In this document: positions 1 through 12,095 of the stretch, one piece after another
Layout of the letters: every line of letters starts with the position of its first letter
How positions within the stretch are numbered: position 1 is the stretch's first letter
From: Primulina eburnea
Taxonomy: Eukaryota > Streptophyta > Magnoliopsida > Lamiales > Gesneriaceae
Direction of reading: 5' to 3'
Assembly (NCBI RefSeq): GCF_022965805.1
Contig: NC_133101.1
Coordinates: 9,027,069 to 9,091,068 of the forward strand
Length of the DNA stretch: 64,000 nucleotides
Made by a program: the position numbers and the translations under genes
The notes under the pieces: generated by a model
Database searches by the model: none
What the model was told of the DNA's origin: nothing
The model's input: only the letters and a program-made list of their open reading frames with translations

Positions 1-550
1 TATATACCTCACTTCCGTATCCGATAGGATCAGACACTTCCACCTCGATCTGATCCGACCGATCGGATCCCTTCATTGACTGTATTTTAAAAATATAGAA
101 GGTGCTAGAGGTTAATTTAATTATTAATGTGAAATTTTTTATATTATTCCAGTTCTTCACAAATTAAATTGTCAATGGAAGAGTAGACAAATTGGTTTTG
201 TATTTTTCATGGACATAAGATTCCACAATAGTATGCTAGCTAAGTTAGCAAAGAAAAAATCCAGTGGTCAAACAATTTTATTTAATTTTGAATCAAAGTT
301 CATTTTTCTTACGGTGAATTTTTCATCTATTTCAATACCATTAGGTCATATAAATTCCTTACATTTTTATGGAAGTTGATATGTATATACTGATGATCAA
401 CGAGCTAACATTTGACTACATCATAGAGAGAGAAATACTCCAAGTATGACATATAATAATCTCCGGACTTAATTCTTATCGTAGAAAATTTTGTAATAAT
501 AATAATAAAAAAAGAGTTTCTAACGAAGATGATCTGTTTGGTCGAGGAAG
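1..550. other. AT-rich sequence upstream of the dioxygenase exon
   Basis: I recognise no gene here. The dioxygenase at 551 lacks its N-terminal domain, so this stretch may be part of an intron whose upstream exon lies before the window. It may equally be unrelated DNA joined to a truncated gene. A run of AAT triplets sits near 495-506. Confidence 0.5.
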
Positions 551-1186
551 GGAGACCGTGGGCAAGTACTGCAGGGAAGTTCGTGGGCTTGGGTTTAGAC
601 TACAAGAAGCAATATCAGAGGGATTGGGTCTGGACAAAGACCACATCAACAACAATTTAGGGGAACAGGGCCAGCATATGGCCATCAATTACTACCCACA
701 ATGCCCAGAGCCCGAACTCACTTACGGGCTTCCGGCTCATACGGATCCAAATACTCTCACCATCCTTCTGCAGGAAATGGACGTCACAGGCTTACAGCTG
801 CTTAAAGATGGAAAATGGCTCACAGTGAGACCTTTCCCAAATGCATTTGTAGTCAACATTGGTGATCAGTTGCAGGTATTATATAGATATCAAGTTATAT
901 CTTGTTATTTGCTCTACTTCATGTTAATCGGATTGGATTACAGGCATTGAGTAACTCCAAATACAAGAGTACTTGGCATCGTGCGGTTGTAAACTCCCAC
1001 AAACCAAGAATCTCGGTAGCTTCCTTCCTGTGCCCCAACAACGACGCCATTATCAAAGCTCCGAAACAACTCATCGAAGAAGAGAACGCTTCTCTTTACA
1101 GGGAGTTCACGTACGCGGAGTATTACGAAAAGTTTTGGAGCAGAAACCTCGATGAAGGACACTGCCTGGAGCTTTTCAAGAATTAG
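551..1186 (+). CDS. DMR6/DLO-like 2-oxoglutarate Fe(II) dioxygenase, C-terminal part
   Basis: This is the C-terminal two thirds of a plant 2OG-Fe(II) dioxygenase. Two exons are visible: about 551-875 and 944-1186, separated by a 68-bp GT-AG intron in phase 0. Seen directly: the iron ligands HTD (in LPAHTDPNT) and the distal His in WHRAVVN, and the 2-oxoglutarate-binding RxS motif in PRISVASF. Flanking family landmarks are NYYPQCPEPELTYGLP and VVNIGDQLQ. The closest family I recognise is DMR6/DMR6-like oxygenase (salicylate 5-/3-hydroxylase and flavone-synthase-like enzymes); the exact substrate cannot be read. About 190 residues are present against roughly 340 in the family, so the N-terminal DIOX_N region is missing. 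The sequence RETVGKYCREVR still matches the family, and homology is lost just upstream of it. Either an AG near 549-550 is a splice acceptor with earlier exons outside the window, or the gene is truncated. Confidence 0.8.
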
Positions 1187-3179
1187 TGAAGATCCGTTCC
1201 AGCTGGTATTTCAAAAAAATGATTAACTGTATATACTATCAAGTGAAATATCGAGATTGTTAAAAACATTTAATGAAAAAAGATTCTATTATTCTTCGTG
1301 TTTTTAAATCTTGAGCGCATCTGTCCGTACGTGTTTACAAGGATATGTGTGTTCAAAAGTTGAAAATTCGAGAAAGATTAGTAATTAGAAGTTTTCAATG
1401 ATCTCGAGATTTCACATGTATAGTTTATGTAATTAATCCTTTGAAAATTGTTTTTTAGCAAACTCATGTGTATTAGCTTTGATTCCATACTCACAGTTGT
1501 GAATTGCATGTCCACTTACCTAACGAATAATTAATATTTCTTGGTAAATATTTGATTGCATGTGAGATGAGTCCAGAGTCTATGTTACATTGAGATCTTA
1601 CTCTCAGTGTATTTATATAAGATGATCGATTCACATGTCCAATTACCTAACGAATAAATAATATTTCTTGGTAATTATCCATGTGAAATGAGTCTATGTT
1701 ATACCGAGAGTTTTTTATTCTCAATGTGTTTGTATAAGATGATCGATCGATCATCTCATTATAAAATAAAAATATTGATGAAACCTACATTTTTTGTTTT
1801 CAAATGAGATGATCGGCCAACCATCTTATATAAAATAGAAATAGATCTCTCATTATAATATAGAATCACCTCGTAGCGAAAAGTTTTCTTGTGCTCAAAT
1901 TCACATCAACGAATTTAGATAATTAATCTATATGTGTAAACGAGGAAGATACACCTAATGATCAATTATTTCGTAGCGTTTATTCGATTGAAATTTTTTA
2001 TTCTTCAAGCTGATTTGAAAGTTATCGATATTTAAAAATACACATGTATGTTAGTAGGTCTTTTGTAAGATGTTCTCACAAATATTTATCCATGAAACGG
2101 ATCAACCATGTCAATATTTACAATAATAAATAAAGCTTTCGAATAAAAATTAATATTTTTTCACTCAAATAAGATATCTGTCTCACAAAATTGACTCGTT
2201 GACTATATCACAAATGTTTTTGTGCATGTTCAAAATACAACATGCATGAGGTTAATCAATATGTTTCATGGAAAAGGTTCAAGGATGACATTCTCCGATC
2301 AATCAGGACAAGCACCGCCCGTTTCATGTATAGGTAGATGTGTTCAAAATAATATACAGTCTTTTGAATAATACAAACATGGGAACCCAACATTTTTTGG
2401 GTTTGAGTCTAACTTAAAAAAAATCTCTAAATCATAATGTGTATTTATATTATTTTAGACTTATAACAATTTCTTCGAATCAAGTCAATATATTAAAGAC
2501 AATATAAAAATTAGCAGTGCGCAATCGTCAAAATATTTATATTAATTGAGTAATAATATCAAACATATACAAAATAATCACTTAAAAATAACTCTTCTTA
2601 CAGTTTTATAGATAAAAATACTAATCAAATTGCTCAATAATTTCTTTCTCAATTTATCATATAGCCAATTCATTCAATCTTTTTTTGTGACGTGGTCGAT
2701 CAGAGGAAAGTTTTGATGAATTTTAACTTTGAGAAACCTCGTTTTGTATTTACTACTGTGACCATGATAGTCAACAATATCTATAAGAAATATGAACATT
2801 TGAGAAATATCTATCCATTTTCTTCAAATAATATCACTACATCAATTACCGATTTTGTTTTTCTTGCTAATGAGAATTTCTAGAATGTTAACTACGAAAA
2901 TAAATCTTCATCGTTAATATCATAACAACCCCTACGGCGAAAAAACTATCAGGAGACCCAAGAATAATTAATTTATATATCAAGAGGCCCATGAATAACA
3001 AAAAATTTATACTAGACAAAAATAAATCCAGAAATAATAAATTTATGTTACTCAATTTACATTGGTATATAATAATTTTGTTTTCAAAATTATGGTTCCC
3101 AAAAAAATGAGCGAGTCGGACGACTCTTTTACCTTCAAATAAGAACGATCCTCCAATATTAGTTAATTAATTAAGTTAA
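1187..3179. other. Intergenic AT-rich DNA
   Basis: No gene is supported; the short open frames here resemble no family I know. It holds the tandem repeat at 1507-1745 and a short perfect palindrome built on GATGATCGATCGATCATC near 1738-1755. The segmental duplication shared with OMT2 begins at about 3180. Confidence 0.6.
1507..1745. repeat. Two-copy tandem repeat, period about 127 bp
   Basis: Two diverged copies start at 1507 and 1634. Both run from CATGTCCA through TACCTAACGAATAA, then a block containing GAGTCTATGTTA, and end near AAGATGATCGAT. The second copy is slightly shorter through indels. No coding potential was seen. Confidence 0.7.
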
Positions 3180-3271
3180 TAATAAGAGTAAAAGATAAGA
3201 GCCATATATAACAAGCCCTAAGTTTTTATTTTAAAATGGTAATTATCTTCTGCAACCCAACCAAATATAAT

Positions 3272-3945
3272 TTATTTATAAAACTCCATGATCCAGAGTG
3301 GGAGCACACAACAAACTGTTCGAGATTCTTTGAACCCTGCTTGCTTTGCCATTGCATGGAATTCTTTTTCTGTCCTCTCTTTCCCACCTGGGTTATACGC
3401 TAACATAACCACATCAATTTGGAAATTACATATAAATCCTTCTGCTGGGGTCTCTGTAATGAAACGTTCTACGACAATGATTTTTCCATTATTCGGAAGT
3501 GCTTCATGGCATCTCTTCAATATTTTCAAGCAATGTGCATCGCTCCAGTCATGAAGAATCCACTATAGATATAACAATTAGGAACTAATTGAATCACTCT
3601 AACTAAACCAAATCAATTAATCATGAAAGTATATATTATTACAAAGTTTAAACAAACAAGCTAAGTGAAATTATTTTTTCATAAATAATTTAGGAAGCAG
3701 AGAAAATGTTGAAAATAGGTGATTCGTGGAAGCCGGTGGCCAATAAATGCATTTTTTTCCCAATATATACTACAAAAAAATCTACATTCAACCACTCTCA
3801 AAGACAATATTTTTACGAAAAACTGTTGTTTTAAACAATGATTTCAATGAAAATGGTTGTCTTTGCGCGTTTTTTCTTATCAAAGACAAAAGGTTTTTAA
3901 AAAATCGTTTTCTTTTTAAATAATCCGAATGAACACACAAATAAG

Positions 3946-3983
<38 letters not shown>

Positions 3984-5138
3984 CTTATTATAGAGGTGGG
4001 TTTTTTTTTTCAACGCTTACCAAATTTTTTTTTCTTTTCTATGGAAAGATATTTATGTCGTTACACCACCGACGATAATATGTATGTGTATATGTATGCG
4101 TGTATGAAGTGTTTCTTCGGATAAAAACTTCACCTTCATGAAAATGGCATCGCCTTTGGGAACACTAACAAACATGTCTCCACCCAAATGCTCCACGCCT
4201 GAATACAAAAAGGCCGGCCAACTCAAGTTTCACATAAACCATCTAGCTAATTGATATAAGTACAAAAAATTAGTCTCCAAATATATGAATCTATTTAATT
4301 TTAAAAAATGCTCAATTTCACTTACCTTCATAAGATGGAGCGTCTCGAATAACATGTGGCAAATCAAAATTAATGCCTTTTATACTTGGATACCTGGATA
4401 GAATCATGTGCAGGGAAACACCGATTCCACCTCCAACATCAACCAAAGTACCCAGACCTTTAAATCCCTCGTATTTTTGGACAATTTTTTTCATCATAAT
4501 TGTCGAAGCATTGGACATTGCACTATTAAAAACCTTGTTAAATCTAGGATCTGTGCCCTGATACTCGAATGCATTCATCTTATATGCTCTGTCAAAAGGA
4601 ACTCCTCCCTCTAGGATTGCATCTTTCAGGTGGTACCTACAAATGCATACAATTATCGATCATACACACACCGCGCGCGCGCGACGTTTTAGATTATTAT
4701 AGTTGATCAAGCTAGCGACCAAAATATCAATACTTGCCAAGTCTCCAAGTGAACCTTGTCTAGGTTCATGATCAACAAAGGGGAGAGAGAAACTCCATCA
4801 TCATTCTTGGTATAGAACTTGCAGACCGGAGCCAATGAATACAACCGCTCAACGCCGCCATCAGGTAGGGTTTTCACTCTGCAATATAAGACACAATAAC
4901 TCGCGAGGAGGCGGAGGATTCTATCCACCATGTTATGCGCCTCTGGATTGTTCGTGGCAATTTCTGCGACAAGTTCTGTCGAAGAAATAAAGGCGTCGGG
5001 CCCTTTCTTCTTCATGAGTTCAAGGAGGTCGAGCTCCAGCGCCACTTTTAGGACATTGGGTAGCACAGAAGCGGAGGCCAGCTGCATGGCGAATAAGAAA
5101 GAAGCATCCTCTTCCGCGACCTCCATTTTCAGACTCAT
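3272..5138 (-). CDS. Caffeic-acid-type O-methyltransferase, four exons (OMT1)
   Basis: This is a class II SAM-dependent plant OMT of the COMT/flavonoid-OMT group, predicted at 355 residues, close to the family's usual 350-365. Exons on the minus strand are 5138-4738, 4636-4326, 4198-4134 and 3562-3272. Exon 1 carries the N-terminal dimerisation domain ([34 protein letters not shown]). Exon 2 has the SAM-binding glycine loop [12 protein letters not shown] and INFDLPHVI. Exon 3 has GGDMF and PKGDAIFMK. Exon 4 starts at the catalytic-His motif WILHDWSD and keeps the two family acidic positions in VVERF and [10 protein letters not shown]. The start is MSLKMEV; a second ATG lies four codons later. 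Intron 1 uses a GC donor (TTG/GCAAGT), which preserves the same phase as the GT donor of OMT3. AATAAA overlaps the stop codon. The enzyme probably methylates a phenolic hydroxyl in the cytosol; the acceptor is unknown. COMT is known to use M and N at the LMNQDKV position; here it reads IMNLDKV. Confidence 0.9.
3941..3988. repeat. Perfect AT-rich palindrome in OMT1 intron 3
   Basis: ATAAGCTTTT and its complement AAAAGCTTAT bracket an uninterrupted (AT)n tract, giving a 48-bp perfect inverted repeat. It lies in the last intron of OMT1. The corresponding intron of OMT2 carries a different, longer TA run, so the tract evolved after the duplication. Confidence 0.85.
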
Positions 5139-5230
5139 TTTTCCTTTTGGGTTGTGATAGAAATTAGAGGGAATTAAATTGGTTGAAGGGCTTGAGAACA
5201 AGGAAGTGGTGAATGCTAATACATATGTGT

Positions 5231-5241
5231 TTCATATAAAT
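5231..5241 (-). promoter_or_regulatory. Possible TATA element of OMT1
   Basis: Read on the minus strand, TTTATATGAA lies about 95-100 bp upstream of the OMT1 ATG, a usual plant TATA distance. The homologous position in copy B was moved away from OMT2 by the gypsy insertion at 37890. In an AT-rich region this is weak evidence. Confidence 0.3.
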
Positions 5242-6475
5242 CAAAGCATTAGAAAAATATTTGACCATTGGAATATATATCCGTAACGGCCTATCAGGCT
5301 TTCAATTTGCAGCTTCAGCTAATAAATTTATTAGATTAAGCCAAGAATTGCATGCGATTTTGTTTAACAAATTAACACAAAAACTCTCGTGAAATCGTCG
5401 TACATGTCATTTTTGTGAGATATATTTCCTATTAGACCTAGTTAGCCCATTAAAAACATTATTTTTTGTGTAAAAAATTTTAATATCTCTCAAAATATAG
5501 TTCGGATCCACCGATTCAAAGAAATCTTAATCTAACTTTAAAAAATCTAAAATAAAATAATGTTTAAATGAAGTTATGAAATAGGGCAGGCAGAGGCGCC
5601 ACCACACCTACTAGCTAGCTAGAGGCAGTGCTAGCCTTATGTTGTGACAAAAATTAAAAGGTTCGGCCATCGCGTGACGACCTATGTGACATTTGATCGA
5701 AACATATGCTATTTTTAACTTTTAAGTTCTCTTTAATTGAATTAAACAAATGGAAACCTAGATGTACTAGAATTTCTGATCAACAATTCAAGCATATATC
5801 GACGAGTTAAAATGTTAACCGCACGAACCAAACTAATTCAGAAATTCGTTTTTAATTTTTGATAATATTGGCCAAATCGATGCGGTTTCGGTTAATTCAG
5901 TTTTAAAAATCTGTAACCGATATGTTTAAATATTTATTATATGTGCCTATTTTTAATGCATGGACTTTGGCAAATAAGCATGAACTTTGCTTTGTTTGCA
6001 ACCCTCTCATTCTTAAATTTTGTCCTAAGATCAATTTTTTAGACTTCAAAGTTGATTAATTCATAATTTTCGTCAAGTATGAAGTACTTACTGCTTAAAT
6101 AAGGGGACAGGATCGATTATTAGAATTTTCAATGCGAAAAACACATGGAATTATGTAATGCAAATAACTAAAAACAATTTCAGCATAGTAATTTGGTTGT
6201 GCTTTCAAAAGTTATCCACATTGAAAATGAGTAAAATTCATGTATTATCCAATACAACTTACTTATGTTGTAATGACCAAATTATAGCTCTACCTGAAAA
6301 CTATAATGAAAGCGGGGAAATAATTATTGATTACTGGTGAATGACGCACACACAATGCGTGTGTAAAATAATGACTATTACGTATATGAATCATAACCAT
6401 GATCAATAATAAATCGAGTTGATTAATAAAATTTTGTTATAGTTTTTAATTATTATTTGAATGAGAATAATGCAA
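5242..6475. other. Upstream spacer of OMT1
   Basis: No gene is supported. The stretch is non-coding spacer belonging to the segmental duplication. It has a GC-richer patch at about 5583-5700 shared with 57790-57910, and the inverted repeat around ACACACAATGCGTGTGT near 6346-6363, which is also kept in copy B. The 61-codon open frame at 6158-6340 has no counterpart in copy B and resembles nothing known. Confidence 0.6.
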
Positions 6476-6540
6476 TCTACTTATTATTATTACATATAAA
6501 TATATCACTTCCAATTGTGAATTTTTTATATGTATTTTTC

Positions 6541-7202
6541 TATTTAGCTTAGCAAGTTGTATTCTTATATGTGTTAAACTTGTAATTTCTTTACTTATCT
6601 TAAATAATTGTTGGACCGAATGCTTACCGCTTTACCAAAAGCTATAACTAGTGATAATGGTGCAACTCAAATCTTTTAAACCACACAACAGCTCAAGCAC
6701 TATGGTTCGATCGCTCTACCAAGCAAGAACAATTATTGCACCCAACAATCTCTCTCCCAAAAATTGCACTCTTTGTAATCCATGTGAATCGAACCCGTGA
6801 CCTTGGCTCTGATACTAATTGTTGGACCGAGTGCTTACCGCTTTACCAAAAGCTATAGCTATTGGTAATGGTGCAACTCAAATCTTTTAAACCGCACAAC
6901 AGCTCAAGCACCATGGTTCGATTGCTCTACCAAATAGGGACAATTATGGCAATCAACATAACTATAACTAATTACTGATTATTAATATACGAGCATTAAT
7001 ATTCATTGAAAACAAGAAATTCATTCTTACTTTTTCTGATATGTCCTTCTTTATCTAGCTTAACAAGTTGTATTCTTATATGTGTTAACTTGTAATTTCT
7101 TTGCTTGTCTTGAATAACTATAACTAATTACTGATTATTAATATACGAGCATTAATATTCATTGAAAACATGAAATTCATTTCTACTTTTTCCACATCTA
7201 TA
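6541..7202. repeat. Tandem duplication of about 164 bp, split by the TRIM
   Basis: The block TAGCTTAGCAAGTTG to ATTCATTGAAAACA occurs twice: first at 6541-6608 continuing at 6959-7050, then at 7055-7202. Removing the 350-bp TRIM makes the two copies collinear with small differences. No coding potential was seen. Confidence 0.7.
6609..6958 (-). mobile_element. Complete TRIM retrotransposon (350 bp)
   Basis: Two direct 139-bp LTRs (6609-6747 and 6820-6958), both beginning TGTTGGACCGA and ending CAACA, flank only 72 bp. Next to the right LTR is GCTCTGATACTAAT. On the minus strand this is a primer-binding site for initiator tRNA-Met (TTAGTATCAGAGC, one mismatch), so the element lies in reverse. 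It was inserted into the first copy of a tandem repeat; the second copy (near 7112) gives the empty site and suggests a short TAAT/TAAC target duplication. A third LTR of the same length is at 15621-15759. The element has no coding capacity. Confidence 0.85.
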
Positions 7203-9255
7203 TCTATATATATATAAAAGCAGAGTTTTTGCCAAAAATAGTAATTTCCCGCCAAAATGTCATTTCTAAAAAAGGAAAAATTTATTATGAATATTGATAT
7301 ATGTGTACTGCAATAAATGATCGCTTCAATTATTGTTTGCATTGATTATATCAATTCATTTAATTCAATTTTGAATTTAATTATGAATTATATCAGTTTA
7401 AATGTAATTTATGTATTATATGTTTTTTTATTTTTTTACTCAAATTAAAACTAAATAAGGAAATAAAAAAAGAGAAATTATTTCCTAATATATTTAATAA
7501 TATTATAATTTTCAATAACATTAATGAGTTGTCTTTTCAAAGTTTCTTTTTGAAATTTCTTTGCCTATTGGATAACACAATTTGAAATATTTGATAATTA
7601 ATATGTAATTAATTAAAGTATGAAAATTAATAAAATTGTTGTAAAACATTTCTAATTGTTTTTCAAATTTTAGTTAAAATTGAATTACTTGAAAATATAT
7701 ATTTCATTTTTAATTTCAAATTTAAATCTAAATATCTTGAAAAAATAAATAACATTCAAATATATTTGACATATGTTCCATCACATTATTTAATATCTTG
7801 GTTCTATCACACGGTTTATATCAACGAGGTTGTGCTAAATATAATTTGATTGAAACAATTAATTTTAAAAATGAAAATTCTAAAAAAAGAAATATATATT
7901 ATTAATCTCGAATAGGTGAACTGCAATAAATGATTGAAAACAATTAATTTTATGCGATTTTTATTGATATTTTTGTAATAAAGAATGATATATTTTCTTT
8001 TAAAAAAATTCAAATTTAAATTCAAGAAATTTGAAAATATAAACTTCAATTATTGTTTGAATTGATTATATAAATTCTTTTATTAGTTTAAATTTGATTT
8101 TAATTCATTTTTATATCAATTTAAATGTAATCTATGAATTATGTGTTTTTTTATGTTCTTTATTCAAATTGAAACTGAACTAAATTGAAAACATGAAATA
8201 TTTTTAAATCATTTAAAATTACATTTAGCTCTTAGACTCTGATTAGTTCGTTGATACAATCTACCAGCATATGGAAACTACGGAAATTCAAGTTTAAAAT
8301 GTATTTTCATTATCAAAATTTTATTTTTTTTCCATATATTTTATTTTTGGATTTAAGGGTACTATTTATATTTTCTTTACTTCATATAGTTTACACGAGT
8401 ACACGCATATATATAAACAAAGTTTTTTTCATATCTGGAAATTTTTTTCTCAAAAATAGTATGTTATAAAAAATACCATTATTAATGTATCCACATACAA
8501 CATTAATATTTAAAACGTATAGGAAAAAATACGTACATAGAATTGTTTGCAAATTATTTTTTAAAATTTAAATTTAAATTTGATAATTTTTGAAATTATA
8601 AACTACATTTAAGTATCTGTATTGATTATATCATTCTATTTAATTTCGATTATAGTTTTAAGTTGTGTTTAACTTTTGTAGAATTTATTTTACTACTCTC
8701 TATCATACTAAATAAAATATAAAAACTTTTATATAATATTATGTGTTTTTCAATTTTTTTGAAAGATGTCAGTAAATTGTTGTTGTTGTTGTTATGTATA
8801 GAACATTAAAATATGTATTTTAAAATAGAAATTTAATATAAATATTTTTAACATGTTCAAAAAATAATTAATTTTTTAATCAAAATTTATTCATATAATA
8901 AATGACAAAAAATGTGAATTTTTTAAAAAATGTTTATTTATTCTTTAAAAGTTTGATAAATAAAATAATATAATTTTTGTAAATATTTTTATTTTCTTTT
9001 TATTTATAGCAATTCCACTTAATCAAGATAATAAGTTAATTTGACGACAAAATATTTTTATCATCATTTGAGTATTATCTCAACTGACATTAATATTTTG
9101 ATATAATAATTTTTGATAATAATATTTAAAATTTAAATATATTCATTATATTAAATCAATAATTTTAAATCATTATTCAAAAACTAATACTTACTAATTT
9201 AAATCATTAATTATATAAAATAACACTCCGTGCATCGCACGGGTGAAATACTAGT
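7203..9255 (+). mobile_element. Non-autonomous Helitron, about 2.05 kb
   Basis: The 5-prime end is TC followed by a TA run and AAAGCAGAGTTTTTGCC. The 3-prime end has the perfect hairpin CCGTGC-ATC-GCACGG, then GGTGAAATA and the terminal CTAGT at 9251-9255. The preceding base is A. The inside is AT-rich and I found no helicase or Rep sequence. The same 3-prime hairpin recurs at 22861-22889 and the same 5-prime block recurs at 9256 and near 9530, so this family inserted here several times. Confidence 0.8.
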
Positions 9256-9484
9256 ATATATAAAAGCAGAGTTTTTGCCAAAAATAATAATTTTCCGCCA
9301 AAATATCATTTCTAAAAAAGAAAATATTGATATATGTGTACTGCAATAAATTATCATTTTAATTATTGTTTGCATTGATTGTATCAATTCACTTAATTCA
9401 ATTTTAATTAATTTTTATATTAATTCAAATTTAATTTATGTATTATATATTTTTTATTTTTTTACTCAAATATATATTTATATA

Positions 9485-9520
<36 letters not shown>

Positions 9521-11026
9521 TATATATATAAATATAAGCAAAGTTTTTGCCAAAAATAGTAATTTCCCGCCAAAATATCATTTCTAAAAAATGGAAAGAT
9601 TTATCATGAATATTGACATATGTGTACTGCAATAAATGATCACTCCAATTATTGTTTGCATTGATTATATCACTTCATTTAATTCAATTATAAAATTTAA
9701 ATAATTTTTATATTAATTCAAATGAATTTATGTATGATATGTTTTTGTATTTTTTAACTCAAACTAAAACTAAACTCTATTGAAAATATAAACTATATTA
9801 AAAATTTTGCATTGATTATATCAATCAGTTTAATTAAAAAACTGCATAAATAAATTTAAAATACAAATGATTGCAATGTTCAGTATAACTCATGAGGTAA
9901 ATCATTCAAAAATAATTTTTTCAATTTTAAAGAATATTTTGCCCAAATTACTTACTGAAAAAGAAATAAAATATCTAATTAGTTTATTTAATTTTTCTAA
10001 AATAAAATTGGTCGAGTGTTAAAAATTATCACTACAACAAAGTTTTCCAATTAACAATTTAACATTAATTTACCATTTAGTAATCATAATTTTTTTAATC
10101 CCAAAAACATATTAATTCGAAATTACTTTAATTTGAAAGAATTAATGCATTGTAGTTTTCTTCCAAAACCATATGTATATTGTATAATTTAAATTGTCTT
10201 CTTAAAATTTTAAATAAGAGAGCACAAAAAAACTAAAAGAGATAGATTCAAAAGAATTTCAAATGGATATTAAATTACTCTTAATAAACATGTGTATTAT
10301 CCTCAATAATCAGAAATGTTTGACACCGAATGCATGCAATTCGAGATTTTCATAATTTGAAATAGTTAATATATGGTATAATTCTGTCAAGAGCATCCAA
10401 TGTATAGTTTTTGTCCCTTAGGATGTCTTATTTGAATTTTAAATTATAAATAATGCAATATTGTATATTATATTAGAAACCATTTTTATTCTATTTATCT
10501 TACTAAATTTATCTAATCCAAAATTGAGTTGAATCTTTCCAAGATGTAATGTTCATTTTAATTTAGACTTGTTCGTTGTTATGAACTACCTTCATATGAA
10601 AACAATGAGAACAACGAGACATTAAGTTTGAAATATATCTTTCATGATCGAGAAGTAAAAAATATTTTTCATCTATTTGTATAAAATTTTGATTATTACG
10701 TATCACTAATGTGATATTCTTTTATATTACAAAGTTCACGGATACATGATAATAGAAAATTCCTGTAATGGAAATGATTAAACCAATTCTAAAGAAAGTG
10801 AACATCTTATTAGAAGGCACCTCATAAAATGTATTGACATTGTTTTGGAATACACATAATAAAGGCTAATAAAATAATTATTTTGATTTATACATAATTT
10901 ACTTTTGATCACATGTTTCATTTTTTCTTTCGGAATAATAGGCTGTTGTGTTTATTATGAAGAGATTTTGTAAATAAAATCACAGCCCATTTGGATAAAG
11001 ATATTGATGAAACAATTATTGTTATC

Positions 11027-12049
11027 TGATAGACATAAATTAATTGTGGCGATGAAAATAAAAACCAGCAGACCAGCAGCACTCTTTAAGAAAACAGTAG
11101 ACAACAAGAAAATCAGAAGCTACTGGTCTAGTAAAACAAAAACAGTAGAAAAGATAGAAAAACAGAATCAGTAGAAGATGTTGCCTAACGTGACTACTTT
11201 AAATGTTACTGTTAAAGTTACCAAGTACTAGTATTAATTGCAGCATTAAATACTATACGGATTCATTTAATTCACTTTACCGAGTTTAGTATAAAACATG
11301 ACTGATTGTTTTATAGCTTTTCTGCAGGAACTTCTTTTGGTAATAAAGCTGACTCTATCAGAAATCTAAAAGACATCTTCTGATTATGAACGTTGAACTC
11401 AGTCACTTATATATACATGGAACAAACCCTTACAGAGATAACTTGATGCATAATATCTTTTCAAGGATCAACGCTATTTCACTCAACAAGACAACCTCGA
11501 AATTCCTTGATAACTTTGAGTTCAACACAAAGAAAAGTAGCACACGCTTCATAGCAAATATATAATCTTTTGAAGATCATCTTGTGCTACTGATTCTTAC
11601 ACTCTTCACAATCTTTTACAACACTTATACATTATCAGGAAGAGTTTGTAATCTAAAAAGAGTCTTTTCAGAACTGTTTGTATCACGTTCGTTTTGAGTC
11701 GAGTAACTAAGAGTTTTAGTAGGCAAATGTGTAAGTCCTTCTGAAGTGGGTGTGTACAAGAGTTGTATTGTAATATCCAAAGTCTTTTAGTTATACTTTC
11801 TGGAAACAGGAGAAGGGGAGACGTAGAAGATTTAATCTTCAAACTTCCATAAACAACTACTGCCTACTGTTATTATTGTCTTTCACTTACCTCATCAGAT
11901 TGTTTCCGCACCTATACTTGTAATCTAGGTGAAGGTATACGCAACAAGATAAACTACTATCTCTAACAGGATTTTAGTACCTCATCAAAAAAAGGAAAAA
12001 CGAGCAGAGTTTATTCACCCCCTACTAAACTCAACTTCGATCCTCAACA
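11027..12049 (+). repeat. 5-prime LTR of the Sirevirus (1023 bp)
   Basis: It starts TGATAGAC directly after the target duplication and ends CCTCAACA before the primer site. Only its last 551 bp (from about 11499) has a counterpart in the 3-prime LTR. Confidence 0.85.
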
Positions 12050-12051
12050 AT

Positions 12052-12063
12052 TGGTATCAGAGC
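12052..12063 (+). promoter_or_regulatory. Primer-binding site, initiator tRNA-Met
   Basis: TGGTATCAGAGC lies two bases after the 5-prime LTR end and is the standard copia priming site for minus-strand synthesis. Confidence 0.9.
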
Positions 12064-12095
12064 AGGTTATTCTTGTTCGTGAAAAACTATAACAG

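Larger units (their letters stand above)
3180..6475. repeat. Segmental duplication copy A, part 1 (OMT1 plus upstream spacer)
   Basis: Similarity to 35981-37889 begins at AATAAGAGTAAAAGATAAGAGCC just 3-prime of OMT1 and covers the whole gene. The upstream spacer (from about 5470) resumes similarity at 57696 in the other copy, sharing TAGTTCGGATC, GGGCAGGCAGAGGCGCC and ATGCGTGTGTAAAATAATGACTA. About 460 bp of copy A (roughly 5870-6330) has no counterpart in copy B. Copy A is interrupted at 6475/6476 and resumes at 24914. Confidence 0.85.

Noticed and set aside
4707..5201. Longer OMT1 N-terminus beginning at 5201
   Set aside because: The upstream codon is TTG. The first ATG is at 5138 and gives the family's normal length and the same start as OMT2.
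6158..6340. 61-codon frame in the OMT1 spacer
   Set aside because: It is absent from duplication copy B, resembles no family and lies in AT-rich spacer.
6609..6958. tRNA-like or pol III promoter boxes inside the TRIM LTR (GGTTCGATC, TGGTAGAGC)
   Set aside because: No complete tRNA fold or correctly spaced A and B boxes could be built, and the LTR plus primer-site structure explains the repeat.
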